Shown: piece after piece, positions 8,024 through 15,471 of the stretch
Position numbering within the stretch: the stretch's first letter is position 1
Layout of the letters: each line of letters starts with the position of its first letter
Translations under genes and position numbers: made by a program
Notes under the pieces: generated by a model
Seen by the model: only the letters and a program-made list of their open reading frames with translations
What the model was told of the DNA's origin: nothing
The model's database searches: none
From: Streptomyces sp. CT34
GTDB taxonomy: Bacteria; Actinomycetota; Actinomycetes; Streptomycetales; Streptomycetaceae
DNA length: 45,995 bases
Assembly: GCF_000805335.1 (NCBI RefSeq)
Contig: NZ_KN708638.1
Coordinates: 3,924,371-3,970,365 of the forward strand
Reading direction: 5' to 3'

Positions 8024-8413
8024 TTGACGACACCACAGCCCATCGGCACACCGGCCCGTACACCGCGCCGCGGGGAACCCCTCCCTCGTGGACGGCGGCG
8101 ACACGACCCGCCCCTGCGGGCGCACGCCTTGGCCGAATACCGCCCCACCGGCCGGTGGTACGGCCTCGATATCCTCACCGCGGACGAGTTGGCGCTCCCA
8201 CTGGGCGGGGCCGGTGAGACCGTGCTCCGGATGGAGGCCACCGGGCCCACGTACGACTGCCGGTTCGCGGCCACCCTCAGCGTGGTCTCCGGCCCGCCCG
8301 ACACCTGCCGCCCCGGCTCCGCCAGCACGCTGGAGCCGATGGCCGGCAAGCTGCGGCGCACCTTCGACGACGCGGGCGGCCTGGCGCCGCTGCTCTATAC
8401 GAAGACGGGGTGA
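8024..8413 (+). CDS. Small hypothetical protein (start uncertain)
   Basis: From about 8120 to the TGA at 8411-8413 the third codon positions are almost all G or C in this frame, strong evidence of coding. Upstream of that the bias is weak, so the true start may lie later than the TTG at 8024; TTG at 8132 is one candidate. The well-supported part begins HALAEYRPTGRWYGLDIL and ends APLLYTKTG. I recognise no family, signal or membrane helix. It converges on purA, with a hairpin between. A truncated remnant of a longer gene is possible because no good start with a ribosome site is visible. Confidence 0.5.
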   Translation: MTTPQPIGTPARTPRRGEPLPRGRRRHDPPLRAHALAEYRPTGRWYGLDILTADELALPLGGAGETVLRMEATGPTYDCRFAATLSVVSGPPDTCRPGSASTLEPMAGKLRRTFDDAGGLAPLLYTKTG

Positions 8414-8448
8414 CGGCACCGGCGTACTGCCAGTGCCGCCACCCCGTG

Positions 8449-8479
8449 CGGCGGCCGGCCCCGACGGGACCGGCCGCCG
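8449..8479. terminator. 10-bp hairpin between convergent small gene and purA
   Basis: CGGCGGCCGG (8449-8458) pairs with CCGGCCGCCG (8470-8479) around an 11-nt loop. It lies 36 nt past the plus-strand stop and 47 nt past the purA stop, so it can serve both. Just after it, the short motif GGATTCCTCCGG occurs twice in direct order (about 8490-8523). Confidence 0.7.
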
Positions 8480-8525
8480 AGGCCGTGCCGGATTCCTCCG
8501 GCTCCCCCGGATTCCTCCGGATTCC

Positions 8526-9812
8526 TTACGACAGGAACGAGTTGATCTCGATGGTCTCGTCCCGGCCCGGGCCCACGCCGATCGCGGAGATCGGGGCGCC
8601 CGACATCTCCTCCAGCGCCTTGACGTACGCCTGGGCGTTCTTCGGCAGGTCGGAGAAGGTCTTCGCCTGGGTGATGTCCTCGGACCAGCCCGGCAGCATC
8701 TCGTAGACCGGCTTCGCGTGGTGGAAGTCGGTCTGGCTGTAGGGCAGTTCCTCGACGCGCTTGCCGTCGATCTCGTAGGCCACGCAGACCGGGATCTGCT
8801 CCCAGCCGGTGAGGACGTCGAGCTTGGTGAGGAAGAAGTCCGTCAGGCCGTTGACCCGGGTCGCGTAGCGGGCGATGACCGCGTCGAACCAGCCGCAGCG
8901 GCGGTCGCGGCCGGTGGTGACACCGCGCTCGCCGCCGATCCGGCGCAGCGCCTCGCCGTCCTCGTCGAACAGCTCGGTCGGGAACGGGCCGGCGCCCACA
9001 CGCGTTGTGTAGGCCTTGAGGATGCCGATGACCCGGCTGATCTTGGTCGGGCCGACGCCCGCGCCGGTGCAGGCACCGCCCGCGGTCGGGTTCGAGGACG
9101 TGACGAAGGGGTACGTGCCGTGGTCGATGTCGAGCAGGGTGCCCTGCCCGCCCTCGAAGAGCACGACCTTGTCGTTGTCCAGGGCGTTGTTGAGGATCAG
9201 GGTGGTGTCGGCGACATAGCCCTTGATCTGGTCGGCGTAGCCCAGCAGTTCCTCGACGACCTGGCCGGCCTCGATGGCGCGGCGGTTGTAGAGCTTGGTG
9301 AGCAGCTGGTTCTTGACGTCGAGCGCCGCCTCGACCTTCTGGATCAGGATCGACTCGTCGTAGAGGTCCTGGACCCGGATGCCGGTGCGGTTGATCTTGT
9401 CGGCGTAGGTCGGGCCGATGCCGCGGCCGGTGGTGCCGATCTTCCGCTTGCCGAGGAAGCGTTCCGTCACCTTGTCGACGGTGATGCCGTACGGCGTGAT
9501 CAGGTGCGCGTTACCGCTGATCAGCAGCTTGGACGTGTCAACGCCGCGCTCGTTGAGTCCGCTCAGCTCGGAGAGCAGGACCGCCGGGTCGACGACGACA
9601 CCGTTGCCGATGACCGGGGTGCACCCCGGCGAGAGGATTCCGGAAGGGAGAAGGTGCAGTGCGTACTTCTGGTCGCCGACGACGACCGTGTGGCCGGCGT
9701 TGTTGCCGCCCTGGTAGCGCACCACGTAGTCCACGGACCCACCGAGCAGATCGGTGGCCTTTCCCTTGCCTTCATCACCCCACTGAGCACCGAGCAGCAC
9801 AAGTGCGGGCAC
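8526..9812 (-). CDS. purA: Adenylosuccinate synthetase
   Basis: PurA uses GTP to join IMP and aspartate, the first committed step from IMP to AMP. The 428-residue length is typical. Visible motifs are the P-loop-like [13 protein letters not shown] near the N-terminus, [25 protein letters not shown], the guanine-binding region [13 protein letters not shown] and KLDVLTGW. The GTG start gives the canonical [18 protein letters not shown]-terminus, with GGAAGGGG about 12 nt upstream. It is transcribed alone, divergent from the kinase-like gene across 176 nt that hold a strong hairpin. Confidence 0.97.
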   Translation of the reverse strand: MPALVLLGAQWGDEGKGKATDLLGGSVDYVVRYQGGNNAGHTVVVGDQKYALHLLPSGILSPGCTPVIGNGVVVDPAVLLSELSGLNERGVDTSKLLISGNAHLITPYGITVDKVTERFLGKRKIGTTGRGIGPTYADKINRTGIRVQDLYDESILIQKVEAALDVKNQLLTKLYNRRAIEAGQVVEELLGYADQIKGYVADTTLILNNALDNDKVVLFEGGQGTLLDIDHGTYPFVTSSNPTAGGACTGAGVGPTKISRVIGILKAYTTRVGAGPFPTELFDEDGEALRRIGGERGVTTGRDRRCGWFDAVIARYATRVNGLTDFFLTKLDVLTGWEQIPVCVAYEIDGKRVEELPYSQTDFHHAKPVYEMLPGWSEDITQAKTFSDLPKNAQAYVKALEEMSGAPISAIGVGPGRDETIEINSFLS

Positions 9813-9926
9813 AGGCGTACACCCCTTCCGGGCGGGGCATGTCCAACGTGCGTGGATGGCGTGGCGTCGCGTGTTCGCGCAGACGTCATCGCCAGAGCCG
9901 TCGGACCGGTGCCCCGGAATAGACGA

Positions 9927-9954
9927 AGCCCCTGGCGCAATAGCGCAAGGGGCT
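9927..9954. other. Strong hairpin inside a divergent promoter region
   Basis: AGCCCCTGGCGC (9927-9938) and GCGCAAGGGGCT (9943-9954) form a 12-bp stem with one internal mismatch and an AATA tetraloop. It lies between purA (start 9812, minus) and the kinase-like gene (start 9989, plus), where no terminator is expected. On the minus strand it would be in the purA leader, 115 nt before the start; on the plus strand it ends 34 nt before the start. It may be an attenuator, an operator, or the terminator of an unseen small transcript. Confidence 0.5.
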
Positions 9955-9988
9955 CTTGCACCGAGATGCTACCTGAGGAAGGACCGAG

Positions 9989-11095
9989 GTGTCGGCGCAG
10001 CCTTCTGGGCACTCTCCCGCGGACTCCGTTCGGGGGTGCCCCCTGCTTGTGGTCATCGACCCGGTAGCCCGCAGTACGGACGGCGAGTCCGTACGGATCG
10101 CGAAGGATGTCCTGTGCGCGGGCGCGGGAGCGAAAATCTGTCTCCCCGAGGGGCCCGAGGAATTCGCCAGGGCGCTGGCCCGGCGCGGCCACCGGCGCCC
10201 GGTGGTGATCGGCGACGACCGCGCGCTCCTGCGGGTCGTGGGCCTGCTCCACAGAGAGCGGGAGCTGGCCGGGGTGCCGCTGTCGATGGTGCCGGTGGGC
10301 GCGCCGGCCGCGGTCGCGCTGAGCCGGACGCTGGGCGTCCCCACGGACGCCGTCGCCGCCGCGCGCGCCGTACTGGACGGCGGGGAGCGGCCGATGGACC
10401 TGCTCACGGACGACAGCGACGGCATCGTGCTGGGCGGGCTGCGGATCCCCTGCGGGCACGGGGCACCGCCGGAATACGGGGCGCACGGCGATCCCGGGCA
10501 GTGCGGCGGCTACGGCCCGCCGGGTGCCGTCGGGACGACCGGGTATACGGGCGAGGCCGGGGCCCCTGGAGACGACGCGGCGGACCCCGGGGGCGGCCAC
10601 CGGCCCTGGTGGCGGCCGGCCGCCAGGACCGCCCGGACGGCGCTGTCGCTGCTTGCTCCGGCGACCGGGCTGGGCGGCCGGCGCGGACGGGTGCCGGCGC
10701 AGCGGCTGCGACTGCGGGTCGAGGCGGACGGGGCCCTGCTGGCGGACCTGGACCGGCCGGTGCGCGGGGTGTCGGTGGTGCCGGGCAGGGTGCGTACCGA
10801 GGGCGGCGCCGGTCCGGACGGCGCGGATGCCGCGGACGGCGCGAGCGGTACGGCCGGCGCCCACGGGCCGGCGGCACCGGACGTTCCGGCCCCGTCCGGC
10901 GGGCTGGCCGAGGTGGTGGTCCACTGGGCCGGCGGGGGGCACCCCCTGCGCGCCTCGGCGCGGGCGGTGACGGTGTCCGGGGCGGACTTCCACTACCGGG
11001 CGGACGCGCTGGTCGGCGGCCCGGTCAGGACGCGCACCTGGACGGTGCAGCCGGGGGCCTGGCGGTTGCAGTTGCCGCTGCCGCGTCGGGACTAG
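9989..11095 (+). CDS. Diacylglycerol-kinase-like protein lacking the catalytic motif
   Basis: The 368-residue protein has the two-part layout of DAGK/YegS lipid kinases: an N-terminal nucleotide-binding region (18-125) and a C-terminal beta-rich half (from about 230). In active kinases a GGDGT loop follows the hydrophobic strand; here the strand is followed by IGDDRAL (74-80). The later GTGND is replaced by GAPAA (104-108). I infer loss of kinase activity or a different ligand. A Gly/Pro-rich, collagen-like insert occupies about 157-203. GTG at 9989 is supported by GAAGGA 5-10 nt upstream. It is divergent from purA, and I recall this neighbourhood from other Streptomyces. A member of another nucleotide-binding family cannot be excluded. 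Confidence 0.6.
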   Translation: MSAQPSGHSPADSVRGCPLLVVIDPVARSTDGESVRIAKDVLCAGAGAKICLPEGPEEFARALARRGHRRPVVIGDDRALLRVVGLLHRERELAGVPLSMVPVGAPAAVALSRTLGVPTDAVAAARAVLDGGERPMDLLTDDSDGIVLGGLRIPCGHGAPPEYGAHGDPGQCGGYGPPGAVGTTGYTGEAGAPGDDAADPGGGHRPWWRPAARTARTALSLLAPATGLGGRRGRVPAQRLRLRVEADGALLADLDRPVRGVSVVPGRVRTEGGAGPDGADAADGASGTAGAHGPAAPDVPAPSGGLAEVVVHWAGGGHPLRASARAVTVSGADFHYRADALVGGPVRTRTWTVQPGAWRLQLPLPRRD

Positions 11096-11109
11096 GAGCC
11101 GGGCCTGTC

Positions 11110-11145
11110 CGATGGGCCAGGCCGGGCCGATGGGCCAGGCCGGGC
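11110..11145. repeat. Two-copy 18-bp tandem repeat
   Basis: CGATGGGCCAGGCCGGGC is present twice without a gap (11110-11127, 11128-11145), in the short space between the kinase-like gene and the GbsR-type gene, which converge here. GGCC-rich self-complementarity would also allow it to act as a terminator. Confidence 0.75.
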
Positions 11146-11170
11146 CCGGGGAGCGGCCGGCGCCGGGCTC

Positions 11171-11824
11171 TCAGCGCCGGGGGGCCTCGGCCGGGGCCGT
11201 GCCGTTCTGGTCGGCGCGCAGCCGGCCGACGTGGTTGCGCCAGCGGTCCATCAAGCCGGTGAGCTCGTCCTGAAGGAACTCGATGAAGGCGAGGGTCTCG
11301 GCGATCCGGCGGCCCGCGTCGGAATCCTCGCCCAGGCTCTCGACGCCTTCACGCAGGGTGTGCTCCCAGCGGACGAGGACGCTGTCCCGGCGGGTGAGCG
11401 CCTCGTACCACTGGTCGCTGTGGACGCGGTACCGGTCGCGGCGGGAGCCCGGCTCGCGCTCGCGGCTGACCATGCCCACCTGGGAGAGATAGCGGATCGC
11501 GCCGGAGACCGCGGCGGGGCTGACCTGGAGCCGCTCGCCGAGTTCGGCCGAGGTCAGCACGCCGGTGTCGGAGGCGAGCAGGCAGGCGAAGATCCGGGCC
11601 GGCATACGCTGCATCCCGGCGTCGACCATCTGCGCCGCGAACCGCTCGACGAACGTCGGAACGGCGTCGTCACGGATGTCACGGACGTCACGGCCATCGT
11701 GGTCGGCACGGCCGTCGCGGTCGTCGCGCCCGGCTGTGTCCCGTGCGTCCCGTGCGTCGGGTGTGTCCTGTGCGGTCCGTCCGCTCTGCCGGTCGCTGCT
11801 GCTCTGCCGTCGCTGCTCACCCAT
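11171..11824 (-). CDS. GbsR/MarR-type transcriptional repressor
   Basis: The core (about 60-190 of 217 residues) is a winged helix of the GbsR/MarR type: RIFACLLASDTGVLTSAELG, then ERLQVSPAAVSGAIRYLSQV, a wing with REREPGSRRDRYRV, and a dimerising C-terminal helix pair. The N-terminal tail of about 50 residues is highly repetitive in Asp and Arg (RDARDTAGRDDRDGRADHDG) and must be disordered. I start it at ATG 11824 because GGGGAG lies 11 nt upstream; GTG at 11854 would add ten residues, and a TATAAA box just before that GTG leaves a near-leaderless start possible. The gene is divergent from the ABC exporter, with a palindromic operator between, so it most likely represses that exporter. Confidence 0.85.
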   Translation of the reverse strand: MGEQRRQSSSDRQSGRTAQDTPDARDARDTAGRDDRDGRADHDGRDVRDIRDDAVPTFVERFAAQMVDAGMQRMPARIFACLLASDTGVLTSAELGERLQVSPAAVSGAIRYLSQVGMVSREREPGSRRDRYRVHSDQWYEALTRRDSVLVRWEHTLREGVESLGEDSDAGRRIAETLAFIEFLQDELTGLMDRWRNHVGRLRADQNGTAPAEAPRR

Positions 11825-11876
11825 ACCCGCATCATCTCCCCTGATCAGAGCCACTTCGCCAACTTTATACGGTTTC

Positions 11877-11905
11877 TTAACTTCACAAATTTATGAATCT
11901 AGCGT
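11877..11905 (+). promoter_or_regulatory. Promoter of the ABC exporter operon
   Basis: TTAACT (11877-11882), a 17-bp spacer, and TAGCGT (11900-11905) match the vegetative -35/-10 pattern with ideal spacing. The ATG of the ATPase gene is at 11918, so the leader would be only about 5-7 nt. The divergent repressor has TATAAA on the other strand (11869-11864). The region is a clear A/T island in GC-rich DNA. Confidence 0.65.
11882..11897. promoter_or_regulatory. 16-bp palindromic operator between -35 and -10
   Basis: TTCACAAATTTATGAA differs from its own reverse complement at a single pair. It fills the spacer of the exporter promoter almost exactly and also overlaps the likely promoter of the divergent GbsR-type gene. 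By position and symmetry it is the expected binding site of that repressor, controlling both directions. Confidence 0.7.
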
Positions 11906-11917
11906 ACCTTCGGAATC

Positions 11918-12943
11918 ATGACGAAGGCGATCAGCGTGTCCGGCCTCCACAAGTCCTTCGGCCGGACACAGGCGTTGGACGGCCTCGACCTCGATGTCGA
12001 GGCCGGTGAGGTGCACGGCTTCCTCGGGCCCAACGGCGCGGGCAAGTCCACGACGATCCGGGTGCTGCTGGGACTGCTGCGCGCCGACCGCGGCACCGCC
12101 CGGCTGCTGGGCAAGGACCCCTGGCAGGACGCGGTCGCGATCCACCGCCGCGTGGCCTATGTGCCCGGCGACGTCACCCTGTGGCGGAATCTCTCCGGCG
12201 GCGAGGTCATCGACCTCTACAGCCGGCTGCGTCAAAGGGGCGGCGCGGAGCGCCACCGGTGGGGCGGTGGCGGGCTGGGGGCACCTCCCAGCGGTAGCTG
12301 GGGGAGGGCGGGCGGGCTCGACACCGCGCGCCGGGCCGAGCTCCTGGAGCGCTTCGAGCTGGACCCCACCAAGAAGGGGCGCACGTACTCCAAGGGCAAC
12401 CGCCAGAAGGTCGCGCTGGTCGCCGCCTTCGCCTCGGACGTCGACCTGCTGATACTCGACGAGCCGACCTCCGGGCTCGACCCGCTGATGGAGGAGGTCT
12501 TCCAGTCGTGCGTGGCGGAGGAGCGCGACCGCGGCCGTACGGTGCTGCTCTCCAGCCATGTGCTGTCCGAGGTCGAGGCGCTCTGCGACCGCGTCAGCAT
12601 CATCCGCAAGGGCCGCACCGTGGAGTCCGGTTCCCTCGGCGAGCTGCGGCATCTCACCCGTACGTCCGTCGTCGCCGAGCTCGCCGGATCGCCCGAGGGC
12701 CTCGCCAGGCTGCCCGGCGTCCATGGCCTGGACGTGCGGCCGGGGGCGGGCGGCGCGGGCTGCCGGGTCCGGCTCCAGGCCGACACCGACCAGCTCGACG
12801 CCGTGCTCCGACTGCTCGGTGCGGCGGGCGTGCGCAGCCTCAGCAGCACCCCGCCCACTCTGGAGGAGCTGTTCCTGCGCCACTATCAGGACGACGTCCG
12901 CCGGCCGGGCGGCGCCCGCACCGAAGGGGCGGTCGCGCGATGA
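11918..12943 (+). CDS. ABC exporter ATP-binding protein with in-frame repeat insertion
   Basis: The 341-residue ATPase has Walker [10 protein letters not shown], a degenerate signature [12 protein letters not shown], Walker [14 protein letters not shown] and H-loop [12 protein letters not shown]. It belongs to the drug/antibiotic exporter ATPases (DrrA type). Between DLYSRLR and [15 protein letters not shown] lies an extra, Gly/Arg/Trp-rich stretch of 26 residues (106-131) that I do not expect in relatives, which read straight from RLRGGLD-like sequence. Its DNA (12233-12310) consists of two hairpins, one shared with an intergenic repeat at 30332. The insertion keeps the frame and all nucleotide-binding motifs, so the protein may still work. 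The TGA overlaps the ATG of the permease gene. Confidence 0.92.
   Translation: MTKAISVSGLHKSFGRTQALDGLDLDVEAGEVHGFLGPNGAGKSTTIRVLLGLLRADRGTARLLGKDPWQDAVAIHRRVAYVPGDVTLWRNLSGGEVIDLYSRLRQRGGAERHRWGGGGLGAPPSGSWGRAGGLDTARRAELLERFELDPTKKGRTYSKGNRQKVALVAAFASDVDLLILDEPTSGLDPLMEEVFQSCVAEERDRGRTVLLSSHVLSEVEALCDRVSIIRKGRTVESGSLGELRHLTRTSVVAELAGSPEGLARLPGVHGLDVRPGAGGAGCRVRLQADTDQLDAVLRLLGAAGVRSLSSTPPTLEELFLRHYQDDVRRPGGARTEGAVAR
12233..12310. repeat. Palindromic repeat inserted in the ABC ATPase gene
   Basis: The 78-bp extra segment holds two inverted repeats: CGCCACCG/CGGTGGCG (12251-12258/12265-12272) and CTCCCAGC paired with GCTGGGGGAG (12285-12292/12297-12306). The second is preceded by GGGGGCAC. 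The same architecture, GGGCACCTCCCA then a variable stem, then TGGGGGAG, is seen at 30332-30365. That points to a dispersed palindromic element of Streptomyces rather than a local expansion. Confidence 0.6.
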
Positions 12944-14601
12944 CCGCGGTAGCGGCGGCCCCCGCCCGCGCCGGGGGAGCGCGCCATCTCGCGGGCACCG
13001 GCGCCCTGTTGCGCCTCGCGCTGCGCCGCGACCGGCTGATGATCCCGGCGTGGGTGCTGGTCCTCGGACTGTCCGTCGCCGGCATGGGCTCGTCCCTCCA
13101 AGCGCTGTACGACACCGCCGCCAAGCGCGCCGAGCTGGCCGCGTCGATGAACGCCAACGCCTCGCTGCGCGCGCTGTACGGACCGGTCCTCAGCGACTCC
13201 GTCGGCGGCCTGGTCGCCTGGCGGATGGCCGGATTCGGCGCGGTGCTGGCCGCCGTGATGAGCCTGCTGATCGTCGTCCGGCACACCCGCGAGGAAGAGG
13301 AGACGGGCCGTCAGGAGCTGCTCTCCGCCGCCATGGTGGGACGCCGGGCACCACTGACCGCGGCCCTGCTGGCGGCGCTCGTCGCCAACGCCGGGCTCGC
13401 CGTGCTGATCGCCGCCGGACTCGCCAAGTCCGGGCAGCCGGCGGGCGGTTCGCTCGCGCTCGGCATCGCGGTCGGCGGCGCAGGCATGTTCTTCGCCGCC
13501 CTTGCCGCGATCGCCGCGCAGCTCACCGAGAGCGCCCGGCTGGCCAAGGGCCTGACCGGCGCGGCCCTCGGGCTGGCCTTCGCGCTGCGCGCCGCCGGTG
13601 ACGCCGCGGCGGCCCCGGCCAGGGCCGCCGCCAAGGGGAGCGGCGCCCCCCTGCTCACCTGGCTCTCGCCGGTCGGCTGGTCGCAGAACCTCCGGGCGTA
13701 CGCCGGTGAGCGCTGGTGGGTGGTGCTGCTCTTCGCCGCCGCGACGGCCGTGGCGACGGCGGCGGCGTACGCCCTCACCGCCCGCCGCGACGTCGGGATG
13801 AGCTTTCTGCCGGCCCGCCCCGGACCGGCCCGCGCGCCGCGGTCGCTGGGCGGCCCGTCCGGCCTGGCCTGGCGGCTCCAGCGCACCACCCTGCTGGGCT
13901 GGACGGCCGGCTTCGCGCTCGCCGGTGCGGCGTTCGGCGGGATCGCCAAGGGGGCCGCGAGCATGGTCGGCGGCAATCAGCAGACCCGCGAGATCTTCGA
14001 GCGGATGGGCGGCCAGCGGGGGCTGACCGACGCCTTCCTGGCCACGATGACCGGCATGCTCGGCATGATCGCGGCGATCTACGCGGTGGGCGCGGTGGTC
14101 CGGATGCGCGCCGAGGAGACCGGTGACCGCGCCGAACCGGTCCTGGCGGGCGCGGTGGGCCGTATGCGCTGGGCATGCGGTCATCTGGCCGTCGCCGTGG
14201 CGGGCAGCGCCGTGCTGCTGGCCGCCGGCGGGCTGACCCTGGGCGTCAGTTACGGCGCCTCGGTGGGCGATATCGCCGGCCGTACGGGTCCGGTGCTGGC
14301 CGCCGCGCTCTCCCAGCTCCCGGCGGTGTGGACCCTCGCGGGGCTGGCGGTGCTGGTCTTCGGCCTGCTGCCGAAGGCGACCGGCGCCGTCTGGGCCCTG
14401 GTCGGCGGCTGCCTCGCCCTGGGCTGGGTCGGGCCCGCCCTCGATCTCCCCCAGTGGGCGATGGATCTCTCGCCGTACGGGCATCTGCCCAAGCTCCCCG
14501 GCGGCACGGTGACGGCCGCGCCCTTCCTCTGGCTGCCGGCCCTGTCGGCGGTCTTCATATCCGCCGGCCTGACCGGCTTCCGGCGCCGCGACATCGGCTG
14601 A
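12940..14601 (+). CDS. ABC exporter permease, antibiotic-transport type
   Basis: The 553-residue integral membrane protein has about twelve hydrophobic segments in two halves (for example residues about 30-50, 90-110, 140-165, 170-195, 240-262, 310-335, 365-390, 410-440, 460-490, 525-545). The halves look like a fused pair of six-helix permeases, the size of the actinobacterial polyketide-antibiotic exporters. The ATG overlaps the ATPase stop as ATGA, so the two are co-translated. The end, TGFRRRDIG, is typical of this permease class. Substrate is unknown; control by the divergent repressor and presence of a sensor pair downstream suggest response to a drug or envelope stress. Confidence 0.9.
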   Translation: MTAVAAAPARAGGARHLAGTGALLRLALRRDRLMIPAWVLVLGLSVAGMGSSLQALYDTAAKRAELAASMNANASLRALYGPVLSDSVGGLVAWRMAGFGAVLAAVMSLLIVVRHTREEEETGRQELLSAAMVGRRAPLTAALLAALVANAGLAVLIAAGLAKSGQPAGGSLALGIAVGGAGMFFAALAAIAAQLTESARLAKGLTGAALGLAFALRAAGDAAAAPARAAAKGSGAPLLTWLSPVGWSQNLRAYAGERWWVVLLFAAATAVATAAAYALTARRDVGMSFLPARPGPARAPRSLGGPSGLAWRLQRTTLLGWTAGFALAGAAFGGIAKGAASMVGGNQQTREIFERMGGQRGLTDAFLATMTGMLGMIAAIYAVGAVVRMRAEETGDRAEPVLAGAVGRMRWACGHLAVAVAGSAVLLAAGGLTLGVSYGASVGDIAGRTGPVLAAALSQLPAVWTLAGLAVLVFGLLPKATGAVWALVGGCLALGWVGPALDLPQWAMDLSPYGHLPKLPGGTVTAAPFLWLPALSAVFISAGLTGFRRRDIG

Positions 14602-14663
14602 CCTCCAGTCGTGCGCCGCCCGAGCTGTAGCGGACTCCGGCGGCGCACTCCCGCCGGCCCACC

Positions 14664-14690
14664 GCACTGTCCACAGCCTGTGGACAGTGC
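14664..14690. terminator. 12-bp hairpin between convergent exporter and two-component genes
   Basis: GCACTGTCCACA (14664-14675) and TGTGGACAGTGC (14679-14690) pair perfectly around three bases, 62 nt past the permease stop and 124 nt past the response-regulator stop. Each arm contains CTGTCCACA, one base from the Streptomyces DnaA box TTGTCCACA, but the position between convergent genes makes a terminator the better call. Confidence 0.65.
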
Positions 14691-14814
14691 CCGCCGGAAG
14701 CGCTGTCCGACATGCCCTCCCGGTGTGCCGACCGGCCGGCGCACCGGCCGCGCAGGTACCCGAAAGGAGATCATTATGGCGCCGCCCACCCGCCGTGGCG
14801 GCCGGCCGGGCCCC

Positions 14815-15471
14815 TCAGCCGCCCGGTGTCACCAGCCGCGCCTCGTACGCGAACACCGCCGCCTGGGTGCGGTCGCGCAGCCCGAGCTTCACGAGAATCC
14901 GGCTGACATGCGTCTTCACGGTCGATTCGGCGACGACGAGATGGGCCGCGATCTCACCGTTCGACAGCCCCTGGGCCACCAGCACCAGCACCTCCGTCTC
15001 CCGCTCCGTGAGATCGCCGATGCGCTCCTGGGCCGGCGCACGGGGCGAGCCGAGCCGGGAGAACTCGCTGATCAGCCGCTTGGTGACGGTGGGGGCGAGC
15101 AGCGCCTCCCCCGAGGCGACGATCCGCACGCCCTCGGCGAGCTGGCCGGCCGAGGCGTCCTTGAGGAGGAAGCCGCTGGCTCCGGCGCGCAGCGCCTGGT
15201 AGACGTACTCGTCCAGGTCGAAGGTGGTCAGCACGAGCACCTTGGCGTCCGCGTCGGCGGCGACGATCTCGCGGGTCGCCTCCAGGCCGTTCATCTCCGG
15301 CATCCGGATGTCCATCAGGACGACATCGGGCCGCAGGACCGCCACCTTGTGCACCGCCTGCCGGCCGTCGACCGCCTCGCCGACGACCTCGATGTCCGGC
15401 ATGGCGTTCAGCAGCACGGAGAAACCCTCGCGGACCATCACCTGGTCGTCGACGATCAGCACGCGGATCAT
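14815..15471 (-). CDS. NarL/FixJ-type response regulator
   Basis: The 218-residue protein has an N-terminal receiver (MIRVLIVDDQ, phospho-acceptor Asp54 in VLMDIRMPEMNG, Thr and Lys of the switch in LVLTTFD and LLKDASAG). A LuxR-type HTH follows at about 150-212 (LTERETEVLVLVAQGLSNGE, then STVKTHVSRILVKLGLRDRT). The ATG overlaps the kinase stop as ATGA, so the pair is co-translated. Target genes are not shown by the sequence; the convergent ABC exporter is a plausible one. Confidence 0.95.
   Translation of the reverse strand: MIRVLIVDDQVMVREGFSVLLNAMPDIEVVGEAVDGRQAVHKVAVLRPDVVLMDIRMPEMNGLEATREIVAADADAKVLVLTTFDLDEYVYQALRAGASGFLLKDASAGQLAEGVRIVASGEALLAPTVTKRLISEFSRLGSPRAPAQERIGDLTERETEVLVLVAQGLSNGEIAAHLVVAESTVKTHVSRILVKLGLRDRTQAAVFAYEARLVTPGG

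Noticed and set aside
10030..10050. Another copy of the GGGCACCTCCCA palindrome at the start of the kinase-like gene
   Set aside because: GGGGGTGCCCCC is self-complementary but lacks the CTCCCA...TGGGGGAG parts, so it is not the same element.
14664..14690. Pair of DnaA boxes (inverted CTGTCCACA)
   Set aside because: Only two boxes, fully paired with each other as a hairpin between convergent genes; a terminator explains them. Neither dnaA nor dnaN is in the window.
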